DNA of 64,000 nucleotides from Methylotenera sp. (GTDB lineage: Bacteria > Pseudomonadota > Gammaproteobacteria > Burkholderiales > Methylophilaceae): positions 684,299 to 748,298 of the forward strand of contig NZ_JAUXOY010000014.1 in NCBI RefSeq assembly GCF_030684185.1, given 5' to 3'. Position numbers and translations under genes: made by a program. Under the pieces are notes generated by a model, which had not been told where the DNA came from, ran no database searches, and saw nothing but the letters and a program-made list of their open reading frames with translations. Shown in pieces: positions 18,396-27,385 of the stretch (within the stretch, counting starts at the first letter, position 1; each line of letters opens with the position of its first letter).

Positions 18396-19304
18396 ATGCA
18401 AGATATTTATTACATTGATAAAGCGCGCGCACGCGCCTCGTTTGGGCGTGCAGCCGATACTTATGATGCTGCCGCAATATTGCAGAAGCAAGTGCGTGAT
18501 GAAATGCTCAGCCGTCTAGATTTAGTAAAGTTAAACCCACAGGCCATACTGGATGCGGGTTGTGGCACAGGCATTGCCAGCCATGCTCTGCAAAAGCGTT
18601 TTGCAAAGTCACAAGTGGTGTCGTTAGATTTTGCATTGCCAATGCTGCAAAAAACGCGAAGTACTCGCGATAATGCTGGTTTAGTAAATCAAGTGAAAAG
18701 CTTATTGGGTGGCACCAGGCAAAATTTATTGTGTGCTGATATTGAGTCACTGCCATTGGCAAACGCAAGTGTTGGTTTGGTGTGGTCTAATTTGGCCATT
18801 CAATGGTGTAATGATTTAGACGCAGCGTTGCAGGAATTTCACCGCGTGTTGCAACCGGAAGGGTTGCTGATGTTTAGTACCTTTGGCCCGGATACGCTGA
18901 AAGAATTACGGGTTGCTACCAGTGGGCAAGCCGGCGTAACCAGCGTAAGTAGATTCATTGATATGCATGACATTGGTGATGCTTTGGTTCGTGCCGGATT
19001 TAGCGCGCCAGTGCTGGATGTAGAGCGATTTACCCTCACTTACGATGATGTTAAAAGTGTGATGCGTGACCTGAAAAGCATAGGGGCGCATAACGCCACA
19101 GATGGCCGTGCACGTGGTTTGTTAGGCCGTGGCTTTTTTGCAAGGTTAGAAGCGAGTTATGAGCAGTTTAGACTAAACGGTAAACTTCCAACTACTTTTG
19201 AAGTGGTGTATGGCCATGCCTGGCGTGGCCCAGATAAGCCCAAAGGGTCATTTAATCTTAGTGATGGTGTTTCTCCTGTTACATTTAAACCCAGAGGTAA
19301 ATAG
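18396..19304 (+). CDS. bioC: Malonyl-ACP O-methyltransferase
   Basis: BioC methylates the free carboxyl of malonyl-ACP with SAM so that it can be elongated to pimeloyl-ACP methyl ester. The SAM motif I is ILDAGCGTGIASHAL (about 47-61 from this start), with DIESLPLANASVGLVWSNLAIQW as the post-motif. The start ATG 18396 (MQDIYYIDKARARASF) fits family N-termini; an earlier start at 18354 lies inside the preceding repeat. The likely ribosome site AAAGG sits in the repeat's right arm, 7 bases before the ATG. 302 residues. Confidence 0.94.
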   Translation: MQDIYYIDKARARASFGRAADTYDAAAILQKQVRDEMLSRLDLVKLNPQAILDAGCGTGIASHALQKRFAKSQVVSLDFALPMLQKTRSTRDNAGLVNQVKSLLGGTRQNLLCADIESLPLANASVGLVWSNLAIQWCNDLDAALQEFHRVLQPEGLLMFSTFGPDTLKELRVATSGQAGVTSVSRFIDMHDIGDALVRAGFSAPVLDVERFTLTYDDVKSVMRDLKSIGAHNATDGRARGLLGRGFFARLEASYEQFRLNGKLPTTFEVVYGHAWRGPDKPKGSFNLSDGVSPVTFKPRGK

Positions 19305-19308
19305 CCAT

Positions 19309-19962
19309 ATGGTGCAGTCCTATTTTGTTCTCGGCACTGATACTAACGTAGGTAAAACCTATGTTGCCAGCGCGTTAGTGCAGCACTTTGTTAAGTCCGG
19401 TTTAAAAGCTGTAGGTATGAAGCCGATAGCATCAGGCTGTGAGCTCAATTCAAAAAACGAGCTAATCAATGAAGATGTAACAGCTTTAATTAGTGCAAGC
19501 AACGTAACTGTGTCATTAGATTTAATCAACCCGTATCGATTTACACCTGCCATTGCCCCACATATTGCCGCTGAACAAGCTGGCATTTCAATGAACTTGG
19601 ACGTGATTAAACGGGCATATCAGCAGCTAAAGACTTTGGCGGATGTGGTGATTGTTGAAGGCGCTGGTGGCTTGCTTGTGCCACTTAATCCGACTGAAAC
19701 ACTGGCAGATTTAGCCGTACAACTTAATATCCCAATTGTTTTAGTAGTAGGCATGCGCTTAGGCTGCATCAACCATACGCTTCTTACTATAGAAGCGATA
19801 GAAGCCCGCGGACTAACCCTTGCAGGTTGGGTTGCTAATGAGATTGACCCCAACATGAGTATGTTTGAGGGCAACTTAAGCAGCTTGCAACAACGTATTG
19901 CTGCGCCTTGTCTAAGCGTGGTTCGTTGGCAGGGAAAAGCGAAATTTACACTGCCAACTTAG
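19309..19962 (+). CDS. bioD: ATP-dependent dethiobiotin synthetase
   Basis: BioD closes the ureido ring of dethiobiotin with CO2 and ATP. The P-loop is GTDTNVGKT, the family lysine is in MKPIASGC, and EGAGGLLVPL is conserved. I start at ATG 19309 (MVQSYFVLGTD): AGAGGTAA precedes it, whereas an upstream ATG at 19198 would overlap bioC by over 100 bases and add an unrelated leader. 217 residues. It ends the bio operon; bioA is not in this window. Confidence 0.95.
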   Translation: MVQSYFVLGTDTNVGKTYVASALVQHFVKSGLKAVGMKPIASGCELNSKNELINEDVTALISASNVTVSLDLINPYRFTPAIAPHIAAEQAGISMNLDVIKRAYQQLKTLADVVIVEGAGGLLVPLNPTETLADLAVQLNIPIVLVVGMRLGCINHTLLTIEAIEARGLTLAGWVANEIDPNMSMFEGNLSSLQQRIAAPCLSVVRWQGKAKFTLPT

Positions 19963-20046
19963 ATTGACAATCACTTGATAATAAATCAATAAATATTATT
20001 GTGTATCGGTTTTATTGCGCGCCGTTATCTATTGTGCAACGTTTTT

Positions 20047-21618
20047 CTATTGCGCAAGCTCGGCGGCCTCAACGACAACTTTATATAACTGTGCCTCTTG
20101 TGCCGTTGATACCTTTGTACCCACTGCAATTTGGTTGCGTTTACCAGGTGCTACGCCACCAGTAATGGTCATCGATGCACTTTGCGACACTGCCCGTCCT
20201 GTTTGCGCATCATATTTAATTACGCGCACTTGTACGCGGCCTACAGGCACTGCTGTGCTGTTTTGTACAACCGCATATAGATTTCCTGCATTATCCGCTT
20301 GCGCGCCAGCTTGGATATATTTTGCAGGATTACGTGGTAAATCTAACCGTACGCCACGCGCGGTGGCTTCTTTGCCGATCTCTGAATTTGAACCAGCTGC
20401 CACTTGATAATGTTGTAAAGCTATATCTGTTTGTCCTCGTTCTTCAGCTATTTGACCAAGCAGCGCATGACCAGGAGCGGTAGGCAGAAGTTCATTAGCG
20501 CGTTTAAGGTATGGCTCTGCTTCGGTTTTTTTGCCCATGTTAAATAGCGCAATACCACTTTGAATGTGAGGCTTAAAGTAATCAGGCTGCATTTTGATGG
20601 CTTTATCATAAAACGCTAATGCTTCTTGCGGTTTTTTCTGCGTAAGTGCAATGTCACCTAATAGCTCTTGAAAACGCGCTTCGCGTGGTTCACCGGCAAT
20701 TGCCTGTTTAGCCAATGTCGTGGCTTTCACCGTGTCTTTTGCAGCAAGCGCTTTTACACCTTCGTCATAAGATTTATAGGCCGCTTGTGTGGATTTAAGC
20801 TTACTGACTTTTTGCGCGTAAATTTCTTTACCTAATTCCCCACCTGCACCTACTTGAGTAAGTGTTACTTTATTGGCGGCAACACGCTCAGGTGATGGTG
20901 GATGACTGGCGAACAACCCTTCAATGAAATTGCTTTTACGGTCTGCACTTAAACGCACAAATGTCTCTTGAAGGGTGACTGCTGCGGTTGGGTCATAGCC
21001 GGCTTTTTTCATATATTGCATGCCATATAAATCAGATTCACTTTCAGCATCACGCCCATATTTTTTGGAAGTAAGTTGCGCACCAACCTGAGCGCCACCC
21101 ACAATGAGGTTCGCATAATCGCTATTTTGTGCACCGATTCCAACTGCAATCATCGCTCCTTGCAGCAATACGCCGCGCTCCATGCTTTTTGCGCCATGGC
21201 GAGCAGCGGCATGTACCATTTCATGTCCCATCACAGCGGCTAACTCAGCCTCGCTATTTAATTCATAAAGCAGGCCTCGGTTGAAGGCTATTTTACCGCC
21301 AGGCATCGCCCAGGCATTGGGTGTTGAATCGTTGATGACGGCATATTCATAAGGCAGTTTACGATCTGCAACTGCGGCTAATTTATCTCCCACGCTTTGC
21401 ACATAAGCGGTGAGTTCCGGGTCAATCACATAATCTCCGCCCTGAGCTTGGCGTGTAGGCGCATAATTCTGTTTGCCAATGGAGATCTCCTGCGATTCTG
21501 AAACGAACTGGATTTCTCTTTTATGAGTCACTGGGTTCGTGCCGCAAGCTGAGATGAAAAGAGTGGATGCAATGCTTAAAACTAAAGTCAGGTTTCTGGC
21601 GTAATTTTGATTCAACAT
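20047..21618 (-). CDS. M48 family metallopeptidase lipoprotein with TPR repeats (BepA-like)
   Basis: The N-terminal lipobox FISAC places lipidated Cys25. The zinc site is HEMVH (His132, Glu133, His136) in AAVMGHEMVHAAARHG, with the third ligand in ESESDLYGMQYM. TPR repeats follow from about 275 to 400, and a C-terminal beta domain (about 430-520) ends it. The layout resembles BepA/YfgC, periplasmic proteases that assist or clear outer-membrane proteins such as LptD, but with an added C-terminal domain. The exact substrate is inferred only. It is convergent with bioD. Confidence 0.86.
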   Translation of the reverse strand: MLNQNYARNLTLVLSIASTLFISACGTNPVTHKREIQFVSESQEISIGKQNYAPTRQAQGGDYVIDPELTAYVQSVGDKLAAVADRKLPYEYAVINDSTPNAWAMPGGKIAFNRGLLYELNSEAELAAVMGHEMVHAAARHGAKSMERGVLLQGAMIAVGIGAQNSDYANLIVGGAQVGAQLTSKKYGRDAESESDLYGMQYMKKAGYDPTAAVTLQETFVRLSADRKSNFIEGLFASHPPSPERVAANKVTLTQVGAGGELGKEIYAQKVSKLKSTQAAYKSYDEGVKALAAKDTVKATTLAKQAIAGEPREARFQELLGDIALTQKKPQEALAFYDKAIKMQPDYFKPHIQSGIALFNMGKKTEAEPYLKRANELLPTAPGHALLGQIAEERGQTDIALQHYQVAAGSNSEIGKEATARGVRLDLPRNPAKYIQAGAQADNAGNLYAVVQNSTAVPVGRVQVRVIKYDAQTGRAVSQSASMTITGGVAPGKRNQIAVGTKVSTAQEAQLYKVVVEAAELAQ

Positions 21619-21710
21619 GATGGCATTCCTTTAACGATATTCAAAGCATAGCGCAAAAGTGCTAGTGAGTTAATAGCAATTGTCAGCCTATAAGTAAAAT
21701 ATAGTTAAGC

Positions 21711-22385
21711 TTAAATAGAAGCATACAGTTTATTGATTTCAATAAAATCAAGCACGCTTTGTGGCGTTAGATAGCGTGCAGAATGTTTTTGTTGCAGGAT
21801 GCTGCGAATAGCCGTGGATGAAATTTCTAAAGGCGTAATGGCTTGCATGGTCACAAAGCCAGCATTCGATTCATGTAAATCATCAAAATGTTCGGTGTAA
21901 TGATTGTGTAAAAAGGTTTCCAGTGATTTTGCTAAAGGCTTACTTGGCTTTTTATCAGGCCTTTGTACAAGCGCGATATGGCACAAACTGATTATTTCTT
22001 GCCAGCGATGCCATGTATCGAATTTGGTAAATGCATCGCTCCCCATAATCAAAACCAGACTCACTTTCTCACCCAGTTCTGTGCGCAGGCTTACTAATGT
22101 GTCTATGGTATAGGATGGTGTATTCGTCGTATCAGTTCTGCGTAACTCACGGTCATCAAATGAAAATAATGGATTGTCGGCAATCGCTAATTGCACCATA
22201 GCTGCGCGGTGATCTGCGGTTACTAAAGGCAGTGATTTGTGTGGAGGATTAGCCGATGGGATAAAGCGTACTTCATTTAAGCTGAGTGATTCAGCCAGCT
22301 CTTGCGCCATGCGTAAATGGCCAAAATGGATGGGGTTGAATGTGCCGCCAAGAATGCCAATGGCAGCTTGCCCGTTAGTGTACAT
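21711..22385 (-). CDS. nadD: Nicotinate-nucleotide adenylyltransferase
   Basis: NadD adenylates nicotinic acid mononucleotide in NAD synthesis. It has the nucleotidyltransferase motif GGTFNPIHFGHLRMAQE and the C-terminal ISSTAIR. It starts immediately after the proA stop on the same strand (adjacent bases), so the two are co-transcribed, an arrangement common in betaproteobacteria. 224 residues. Confidence 0.95.
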   Translation of the reverse strand: MYTNGQAAIGILGGTFNPIHFGHLRMAQELAESLSLNEVRFIPSANPPHKSLPLVTADHRAAMVQLAIADNPLFSFDDRELRRTDTTNTPSYTIDTLVSLRTELGEKVSLVLIMGSDAFTKFDTWHRWQEIISLCHIALVQRPDKKPSKPLAKSLETFLHNHYTEHFDDLHESNAGFVTMQAITPLEISSTAIRSILQQKHSARYLTPQSVLDFIEINKLYASI

Positions 22386-23657
22386 TTATGCCCTTACTTG
22401 GCCATCGCCCAATACAATATATTTAAGCGAAGTTAGGCCTTCTAAACCCACAGGTCCTCGTGCATGCAACTTATCAGTTGAGATGCCAATTTCAGCACCT
22501 AAGCCATATTCAAAACCATCAGCAAATCGTGTTGAGGCATTCACCATCACACTGCTGGAATCGATTTCGCGCAAGAATCTACGTGCTTTAGTGTAGTTTT
22601 CTGTCACAATCGCTTCGGTGTGTTGCGATGAATGCTGGTTGATATGCGCAATAGCTTCATCAAGCCCGCTGACTACTTTGCATGAGATAATCGCCGCTAA
22701 ATATTCGGTGTAAAAATCTTCTTCAGTAGCTAGTTTTACATCTGTAAAGCCTGCCTGTTTTACAAGCGCACAGGTTTCTGCACAACCGCGAATTTCAATA
22801 CCGTGTGATGTCAGCATATCCGCTAGTTTCGGTAGCATTTCTTTTGCCACAGAACGTGCAATCAATAATGACTCGGCTGTATTACACGTGCCTAAGCGCT
22901 GCGTTTTGCTGTTTTCAAGAATGCGTAAGGCTTTATCAAAATCCGCATCGTCATCTATATATACATGGCAATTACCATCTAAATGTTTGATAACAGGAAT
23001 GCGCGCATCGTTAGAAATGCGCTCAATTAATCCCTTGCCACCGCGTGGCACGATTACATCCACATACTGTTTCATGGTAATCAGCTCGCCCACCGCTGCG
23101 CGGTCTGTGGTTTCTACCACTTGTACTGCCGTGGTTGGTAAGCCAGCCTCTTTTAAGCCTTCATGTACGAGCTTGGCCAGCGCTTGATTGCAATGGATTG
23201 CCTCGCTACCGCCACGTAAAATGGCTGCATTGCCAGACTTAATGCAAAGCCCAGCCGCATCTACCGTCACATTTGGCCGTGCTTCATAAATGATACCAAT
23301 CACGCCAAGTGGTACGCGCATTTTGCCAATTTGAATACCGCTTGGCATATATTTAAAATCCGTCATTTCGCCAATAGGGTCTGCAAGGTTGGCAATTTGC
23401 ATTAAACCTTCAGCCATGCTGGCAATGGTTTTTTCGCTAATCGCCAAACGGTCAAGCATGGCAGGCTCTAGGCCGTTGGCACAAGCTGCGTCTAAATCAA
23501 GTTTATTGGCCGCAAGCAGCACATCTTTTTCACGCAAAATCGCCTTGGCAATCGCGTTTAGCGCATTGTTTTTTTGAATGGTATCAGCACTGGCCATAGT
23601 GCGTGAAGCTTTACGGGCTTCAATGCCGATGTTATGCATGTAGATTTGAATGTTCAT
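22386..23657 (-). CDS. proA: Gamma-glutamyl phosphate reductase
   Basis: ProA reduces gamma-glutamyl phosphate to glutamate semialdehyde in proline synthesis. The aldehyde-dehydrogenase-like catalytic cysteine is in [12 protein letters not shown], with VPRGGKGLI and [14 protein letters not shown] nearby. I start at ATG 23657 ([18 protein letters not shown], 423 residues). A TATAAT -10 box ends 6 bases before it, so transcripts could begin at the ATG itself; ATG 23639 is the alternative. A start at 23696 lies upstream of that promoter. Confidence 0.94.
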   Translation of the reverse strand: MNIQIYMHNIGIEARKASRTMASADTIQKNNALNAIAKAILREKDVLLAANKLDLDAACANGLEPAMLDRLAISEKTIASMAEGLMQIANLADPIGEMTDFKYMPSGIQIGKMRVPLGVIGIIYEARPNVTVDAAGLCIKSGNAAILRGGSEAIHCNQALAKLVHEGLKEAGLPTTAVQVVETTDRAAVGELITMKQYVDVIVPRGGKGLIERISNDARIPVIKHLDGNCHVYIDDDADFDKALRILENSKTQRLGTCNTAESLLIARSVAKEMLPKLADMLTSHGIEIRGCAETCALVKQAGFTDVKLATEEDFYTEYLAAIISCKVVSGLDEAIAHINQHSSQHTEAIVTENYTKARRFLREIDSSSVMVNASTRFADGFEYGLGAEIGISTDKLHARGPVGLEGLTSLKYIVLGDGQVRA

Positions 23658-23663
23658 GGTGAG

Positions 23664-23691
23664 ATTATACTTTTTATCAATAGAATATAAA
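23664..23691 (-). promoter_or_regulatory. Promoter of proA-nadD, possibly leaderless
   Basis: On the minus strand TTTATA (23691-23686) and a perfect TATAAT (23669-23664) are 16 bases apart. With usual spacing, transcription would begin at or next to A of the ATG at 23657, leaving no untranslated leader and no Shine-Dalgarno. Confidence 0.55.
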
Positions 23692-23757
23692 AACATTTAA
23701 CTGAGCGCTTTGTACGAAATGAAATGGGGCTCAGTTTTTAACAAACACGCCAAAATT

Positions 23758-23830
23758 CGTCATTCTCGCGAAAGCGGAAATCCATTTTAATAAAACACTT
23801 AGATGGATCCCCGCTTTCGCGAGGATGACG
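23758..23830. repeat. Palindromic element with 28-bp arms
   Basis: Left arm 23758-23785 (begins CGTCATTCTCGCGAAAGCGG) and right arm 23803-23830 match as inverted copies at 25 of 28 positions around a 17-base spacer. The arm resembles the widespread proteobacterial repeat with CGTCATTC...CGCGAAAGCGG. It is part of a 366-base gene-free stretch between proA and the acyltransferase, which otherwise holds the REP pair below and, at 23699-23736, an 8-bp stem (AACTGAGC / GCTCAGTT) with a T-run. Confidence 0.75.
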
Positions 23831-23909
23831 AGTTTGTAAGTTATTATGCTCAATCAGCAGTTGAGTGAGAAACAAGCCAGTCATGCTAATGGTCTTGGGT
23901 TGAAGTTTT

Positions 23910-23998
23910 GTAGGGTGGGCAAAATGAAGTTATTTGCCCACCAAAGTCATATCAATATCAAATAAGGTGTGCAAGATGAATCGTTTTGCACGCCCTAC
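23910..23998. repeat. Pair of inverted 33-nt GTAG-headed REPs (BIME-like)
   Basis: Plus strand 23910-23942 begins GTAGGGTGGGCAAA and ends TTTGCCCACC; minus strand 23998-23966 begins GTAGGGCGTGCAAAA and ends TTGCACACC. Both are 33 nt with a GTAG head and an imperfect palindrome, the usual layout of REP sequences. A third 33-nt copy lies at 32155-32187. Confidence 0.7.
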
Positions 23999-24062
23999 CC
24001 TGGCTGGCTCGTTGCCGAAGGCTTTTCAGAATTTATTTCAGGGGAGCAGCCAGAGGTTGTAA

Positions 24063-26175
24063 TTAGAATGACCGCTCTACTCTGACAATTATTATCATAT
24101 CTGGTTTCTTGTCAGCCTTCGCCAAATCCGCAGGTAAATTTTTAAGTTTGTCACCCCATTGACCAACATAGCGAACCTCCTTGAAGGTCGCGTTGAAGTA
24201 TTGTTTTAAAGCACCTGTGAATGAATCACCAACAACCCAGACATACTTAGTTGAAAGCGGATTCTGATTAGACACAACTGTAGCAGACCCGAACGCTGTT
24301 TTTTGCTCATCTGGAATTTCGTTTTCAGTCCAAACTGGCTTATTTTTCCATACAACATCCCAATTATCCTCTGCGTGTAGTGGAAAATCTTTTAGTTTAG
24401 ATATGCCGATAAGGTCTCCACTATGAGTTGAACTATGTTGAAATTCAACCTGTGGCACAGGCAAGCCAAGTAGTTTTGAGAAGCCTGAATAGGCTAAGAA
24501 AGCACCTTTGTTATTCCAGTGTGTGTCAGTCATCCAATAAAGTATTCCCTCGTTCTTTTTTGAATTAAGCAAATCATCTGTTGGGTTGTAAACAGTAAGA
24601 TTTGGAACATCTTTTAGATTGCCTAAAAAGAAACTGCTGTATTTTTTTGTTGATGGCAGAAGTTCATCTGGTAAGTATTCCGAATAGATACTAGATTTAT
24701 TCGGACCAACAATTAAAATAACTTTTGTATTGGATTGAGCTCCTACCTTGGAAATGTTTGAAAAAATTTCCTTAGTGGCTTCTATTTCGCTATCGCTTGG
24801 AACAATAGCAAGTTTAAGTTTAGCCACTGTATTGTCGTATGAATTACCTAGAAACAACCAATCTTGTTTTCCTTCATACCAAGACAATGAAGGGCCAAAT
24901 GCGTGCTCAAAACCTTTCCTCTTAATTATTTTTTGATATGTGTGAGATTGAGAAAAGCCATCATTTTTGAAGCCGTTATAAGCCGCACAGCTAACAGCAA
25001 TCATTAGCAAAAATAATGTGATTGTTTTTGCTTTACCGTGCTTACCAAACCGAATAGGTTTTTCAATAAATTTGTATGTCAGCCACGCGAGAGCAATAGA
25101 AATTAGAACTGCAGCAATTCGTATCTGACGAGAAGGGGTTCCGCTTTCAATGATTCTGACAAATGACAATAAAGGCCAATGCCACAAATATAGTGGAAAA
25201 CTAATCAGTCCAAACCACACCAGCACACGATTTGATAGCACTACTCGATTAAACCAAGAATGCACACCTGCCGAAATAATCAGCAAGGCTCCCAAGGTCG
25301 GCACAACTGCCCACCAACCTGGAAAATGTCGTTCTTTGGTAATGATAAGCAGGCCCGCTAAAATTAAAAAAGCACCAAGCAATGATTGAACATTGTGCAA
25401 GGTTTTGCCGTTGGCTTCTGGTGCTTGTGCATAGATTATTTGACCAAGCCACATATCAAGTTTGTGTTTGAACTTGGGTGATAGGCTTCGTCTATGCATT
25501 GTCATATAAGCTAAAACAGAACCTACTAGCAATTCCCAAAATCGGGTTTGTGGTGAGTAAAATGCGGCAACGGCATCACTATGTACTTTGCTAATGTTCA
25601 ATGCAAAAGAAATGACCGCAACCAGTATCGTAATGGTTAGTAGATTAAATCGTTTTTTCCAAGCCAGCCACAACAGCAATGGCCAGACAATGTAAAATTG
25701 TTCTTCAATACCCAGCGACCAGAGGTGTAATAACGGTTTGGTTTCTGCGGCATTATCAAAATAGCCACTTTCTTTCCAAAACAAAAAGTTGGAAATAAAC
25801 CCAGCACCACCCGCAATGTGCTTACCTAATTGTTTGTATTCGTCAGCGAGTAGTGCAAACCAGCCAAATACAAAACTAGCCGTGAGCACTAAAAGTAGCG
25901 CAGGGAAAATCCGTTTGATACGGCGACTATAAAACTCAATAAAATTAAAACTGTTTCGCTCCAAACTGCCAAAAATAATGGTTGAAATTAGAAAGCCAGA
26001 GATGACGAAGAAAATATCTACACCAATAAAACCGCCCCTAATGAATTTAGGAAATGCGTGATAAATGACAACAGAAAGCACTGCTACTGCACGCAGTCCG
26101 TCTATGTCTGGGCGATATTTTGGGTGAGTTAAATGCTCAGATTGCGGGGGGGGGGGGGGTAATTTTAGTTGTCAT
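24063..26175 (-). CDS. Acyltransferase 3 with AlgX/AlgJ-like SGNH domain; frame interrupted at a poly-C tract
   Basis: From residue ~10 on, the protein is a membrane acyltransferase 3 (OafA-type): YRPDIDGLRAVAV, then VVIYHAFPKFIRGGFIGVDIFFVISGFLIS and about ten membrane segments to about residue 390. The C-terminal part is periplasmic and looks like the AlgX/AlgJ SGNH fold (DWLFLGNSYDN, DTHWN, GDSFTG). It probably O-acetylates a surface polysaccharide. An ATG at 26175 followed by 14 C's (26159-26146) leads, as read, to TGA after 12 codons; 13 or 16 C's would join it to the YRPDIDG frame. As read the gene is OFF, or starts weakly at GTG 26081, which lacks part of the first motif. The gene is AT-rich beside its neighbours, suggesting transfer. 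Confidence 0.8.
26146..26159. repeat. 14-base G/C homopolymer (candidate phase switch)
   Basis: Fourteen consecutive G's on the plus strand read as CCC codons near the start of the acyltransferase. Tract lengths of 13 or 16 restore the frame between ATG 26175 and the conserved YRPDIDG motif; 14 does not. This is the only homopolymer of this size in the window. Confidence 0.8.
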
Positions 26176-26302
26176 TTTTATTTTGTGCAAGAATTCTTAT
26201 GGTGGAGTTTAGTTCGGCATCAATATCATCAATAGGATCGGATCAGGCTCGCATAGATTTTTACAGAGTATCTGTAAGCATTTCATTGGCAGATTTGTTT
26301 GC

Positions 26303-26321
26303 AAAAAGCGTATTACGCTTT
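26303..26321 (-). terminator. Probable terminator of the leuS-lptE-holA operon
   Basis: Read on the minus strand, AAAGCGT-AAT-ACGCTTT is a 7-bp hairpin with a 3-base loop whose right side runs into five T's. It lies about 35 bases after the holA stop. Confidence 0.5.
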
Positions 26322-26356
26322 ATGTCAGCACTATATGGCAATCACACGGATAATAT

Positions 26357-27370
26357 TCACCGCCCACGCACTTTCGCCAGCCCAAAACAGAGCCTTGAGA
26401 TTTCAAGCCAGGCATTGCCAAGCATTACGCCTTTGGCGGTTTTATCGATATCCGCCAGCTTTTGCAGAGCTGCTTCTAACTGCTTCAGGCTTAATCTTGC
26501 CAGCGCGCGCTTCACCGGCACTTGTTTATCGCCATAAATGCGCGCGCTAGTCATCGCATTCATGATGTTTTCACCACGTAATTCAGCCTGTTTGATGCGT
26601 ACCAATGGCCGTAACACCCACATCAACGGATTCATAACTGCGACCGCATTTTCGCCTTCATCTTGCAGACCTTGCAATATTCGTACAGTGCGTGCGGCAT
26701 CGCCCATCAGCACCGCTTCGCCAAGCTGAAAGGCATCGTATCGCGATACATTAAGCACCGCCTCGCGCACCGTTGCATCGGCAAGTTCGCCTTGCGGGTA
26801 CAAAAGCCCAAGTTTTTGTACTTCTTGATTAGCAGCAAGTAAATTACCTTCCACCTGATGTGCTAGAAACTCTAACGTTTGCGAACTGGCAGACTGGCCT
26901 TGCAATGCCAGTCTGCCAGCGATCCATTTTGGCAGGTTGACTGCATCCACTTCATTTAATGCAATCGTCATTGCATTGTTTTCAAGTGTGCTAAACCAAC
27001 CACTATTTTTAGCTTCACGCTCTAATGTCGGCAGAATAATTACAACGGTCGTGTCTGGTATTGCTTTGGCGGCTAACGCTTGAAGTGCTTTACTTCCATC
27101 AACTCCAGGTTTACCTGAGGGAATGTTGATCTCTAATAAGCGCTGACTGGCAAATAGCGAGATTGATTGGCCGTATGATTGAATCTGTTGCCAGTTAAAG
27201 TAGCGTTCAACAATTAAACTTGTGCGTTCATCAAAGCCTTGTAGTCGGGCGGCGGCGCGAATCGTATCCAAGCTTTCACGTTGCGCCAGAGGTTCATCGC
27301 CCACCAACACATAAAGTGGTTTTAAGCCTTGGCTGAGGTGCTTTTCAAGTTGCGCTTGAGCTAGTTGCAT
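26357..27370 (-). CDS. holA: DNA polymerase III delta subunit
   Basis: HolA is the clamp-loader subunit that opens the sliding clamp. The N-terminal segment LKPLYVLVGDEPLAQRESLDTIRAAA, the SGKPGVDGSKAL stretch and C-terminal WLEISRLCFGL match the delta family across 337 residues. It follows lptE by 15 bases in the conserved leuS-lptE-holA order. Confidence 0.93.
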   Translation of the reverse strand: MQLAQAQLEKHLSQGLKPLYVLVGDEPLAQRESLDTIRAAARLQGFDERTSLIVERYFNWQQIQSYGQSISLFASQRLLEINIPSGKPGVDGSKALQALAAKAIPDTTVVIILPTLEREAKNSGWFSTLENNAMTIALNEVDAVNLPKWIAGRLALQGQSASSQTLEFLAHQVEGNLLAANQEVQKLGLLYPQGELADATVREAVLNVSRYDAFQLGEAVLMGDAARTVRILQGLQDEGENAVAVMNPLMWVLRPLVRIKQAELRGENIMNAMTSARIYGDKQVPVKRALARLSLKQLEAALQKLADIDKTAKGVMLGNAWLEISRLCFGLAKVRGR

Positions 27371-27385
27371 ACGTGGGGTTTTGAG

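Noticed and set aside
19963..20046. Terminator between bioD and the M48 gene
   Set aside because: Only short AT-rich inverted repeats; not convincing.
26146..26159. Homopolymer as a pure sequencing artefact
   Set aside because: Not fully excluded, but the run joins the ATG frame exactly to the conserved N-terminus at 13 or 16 C's, so I kept it as a candidate switch with this caveat.
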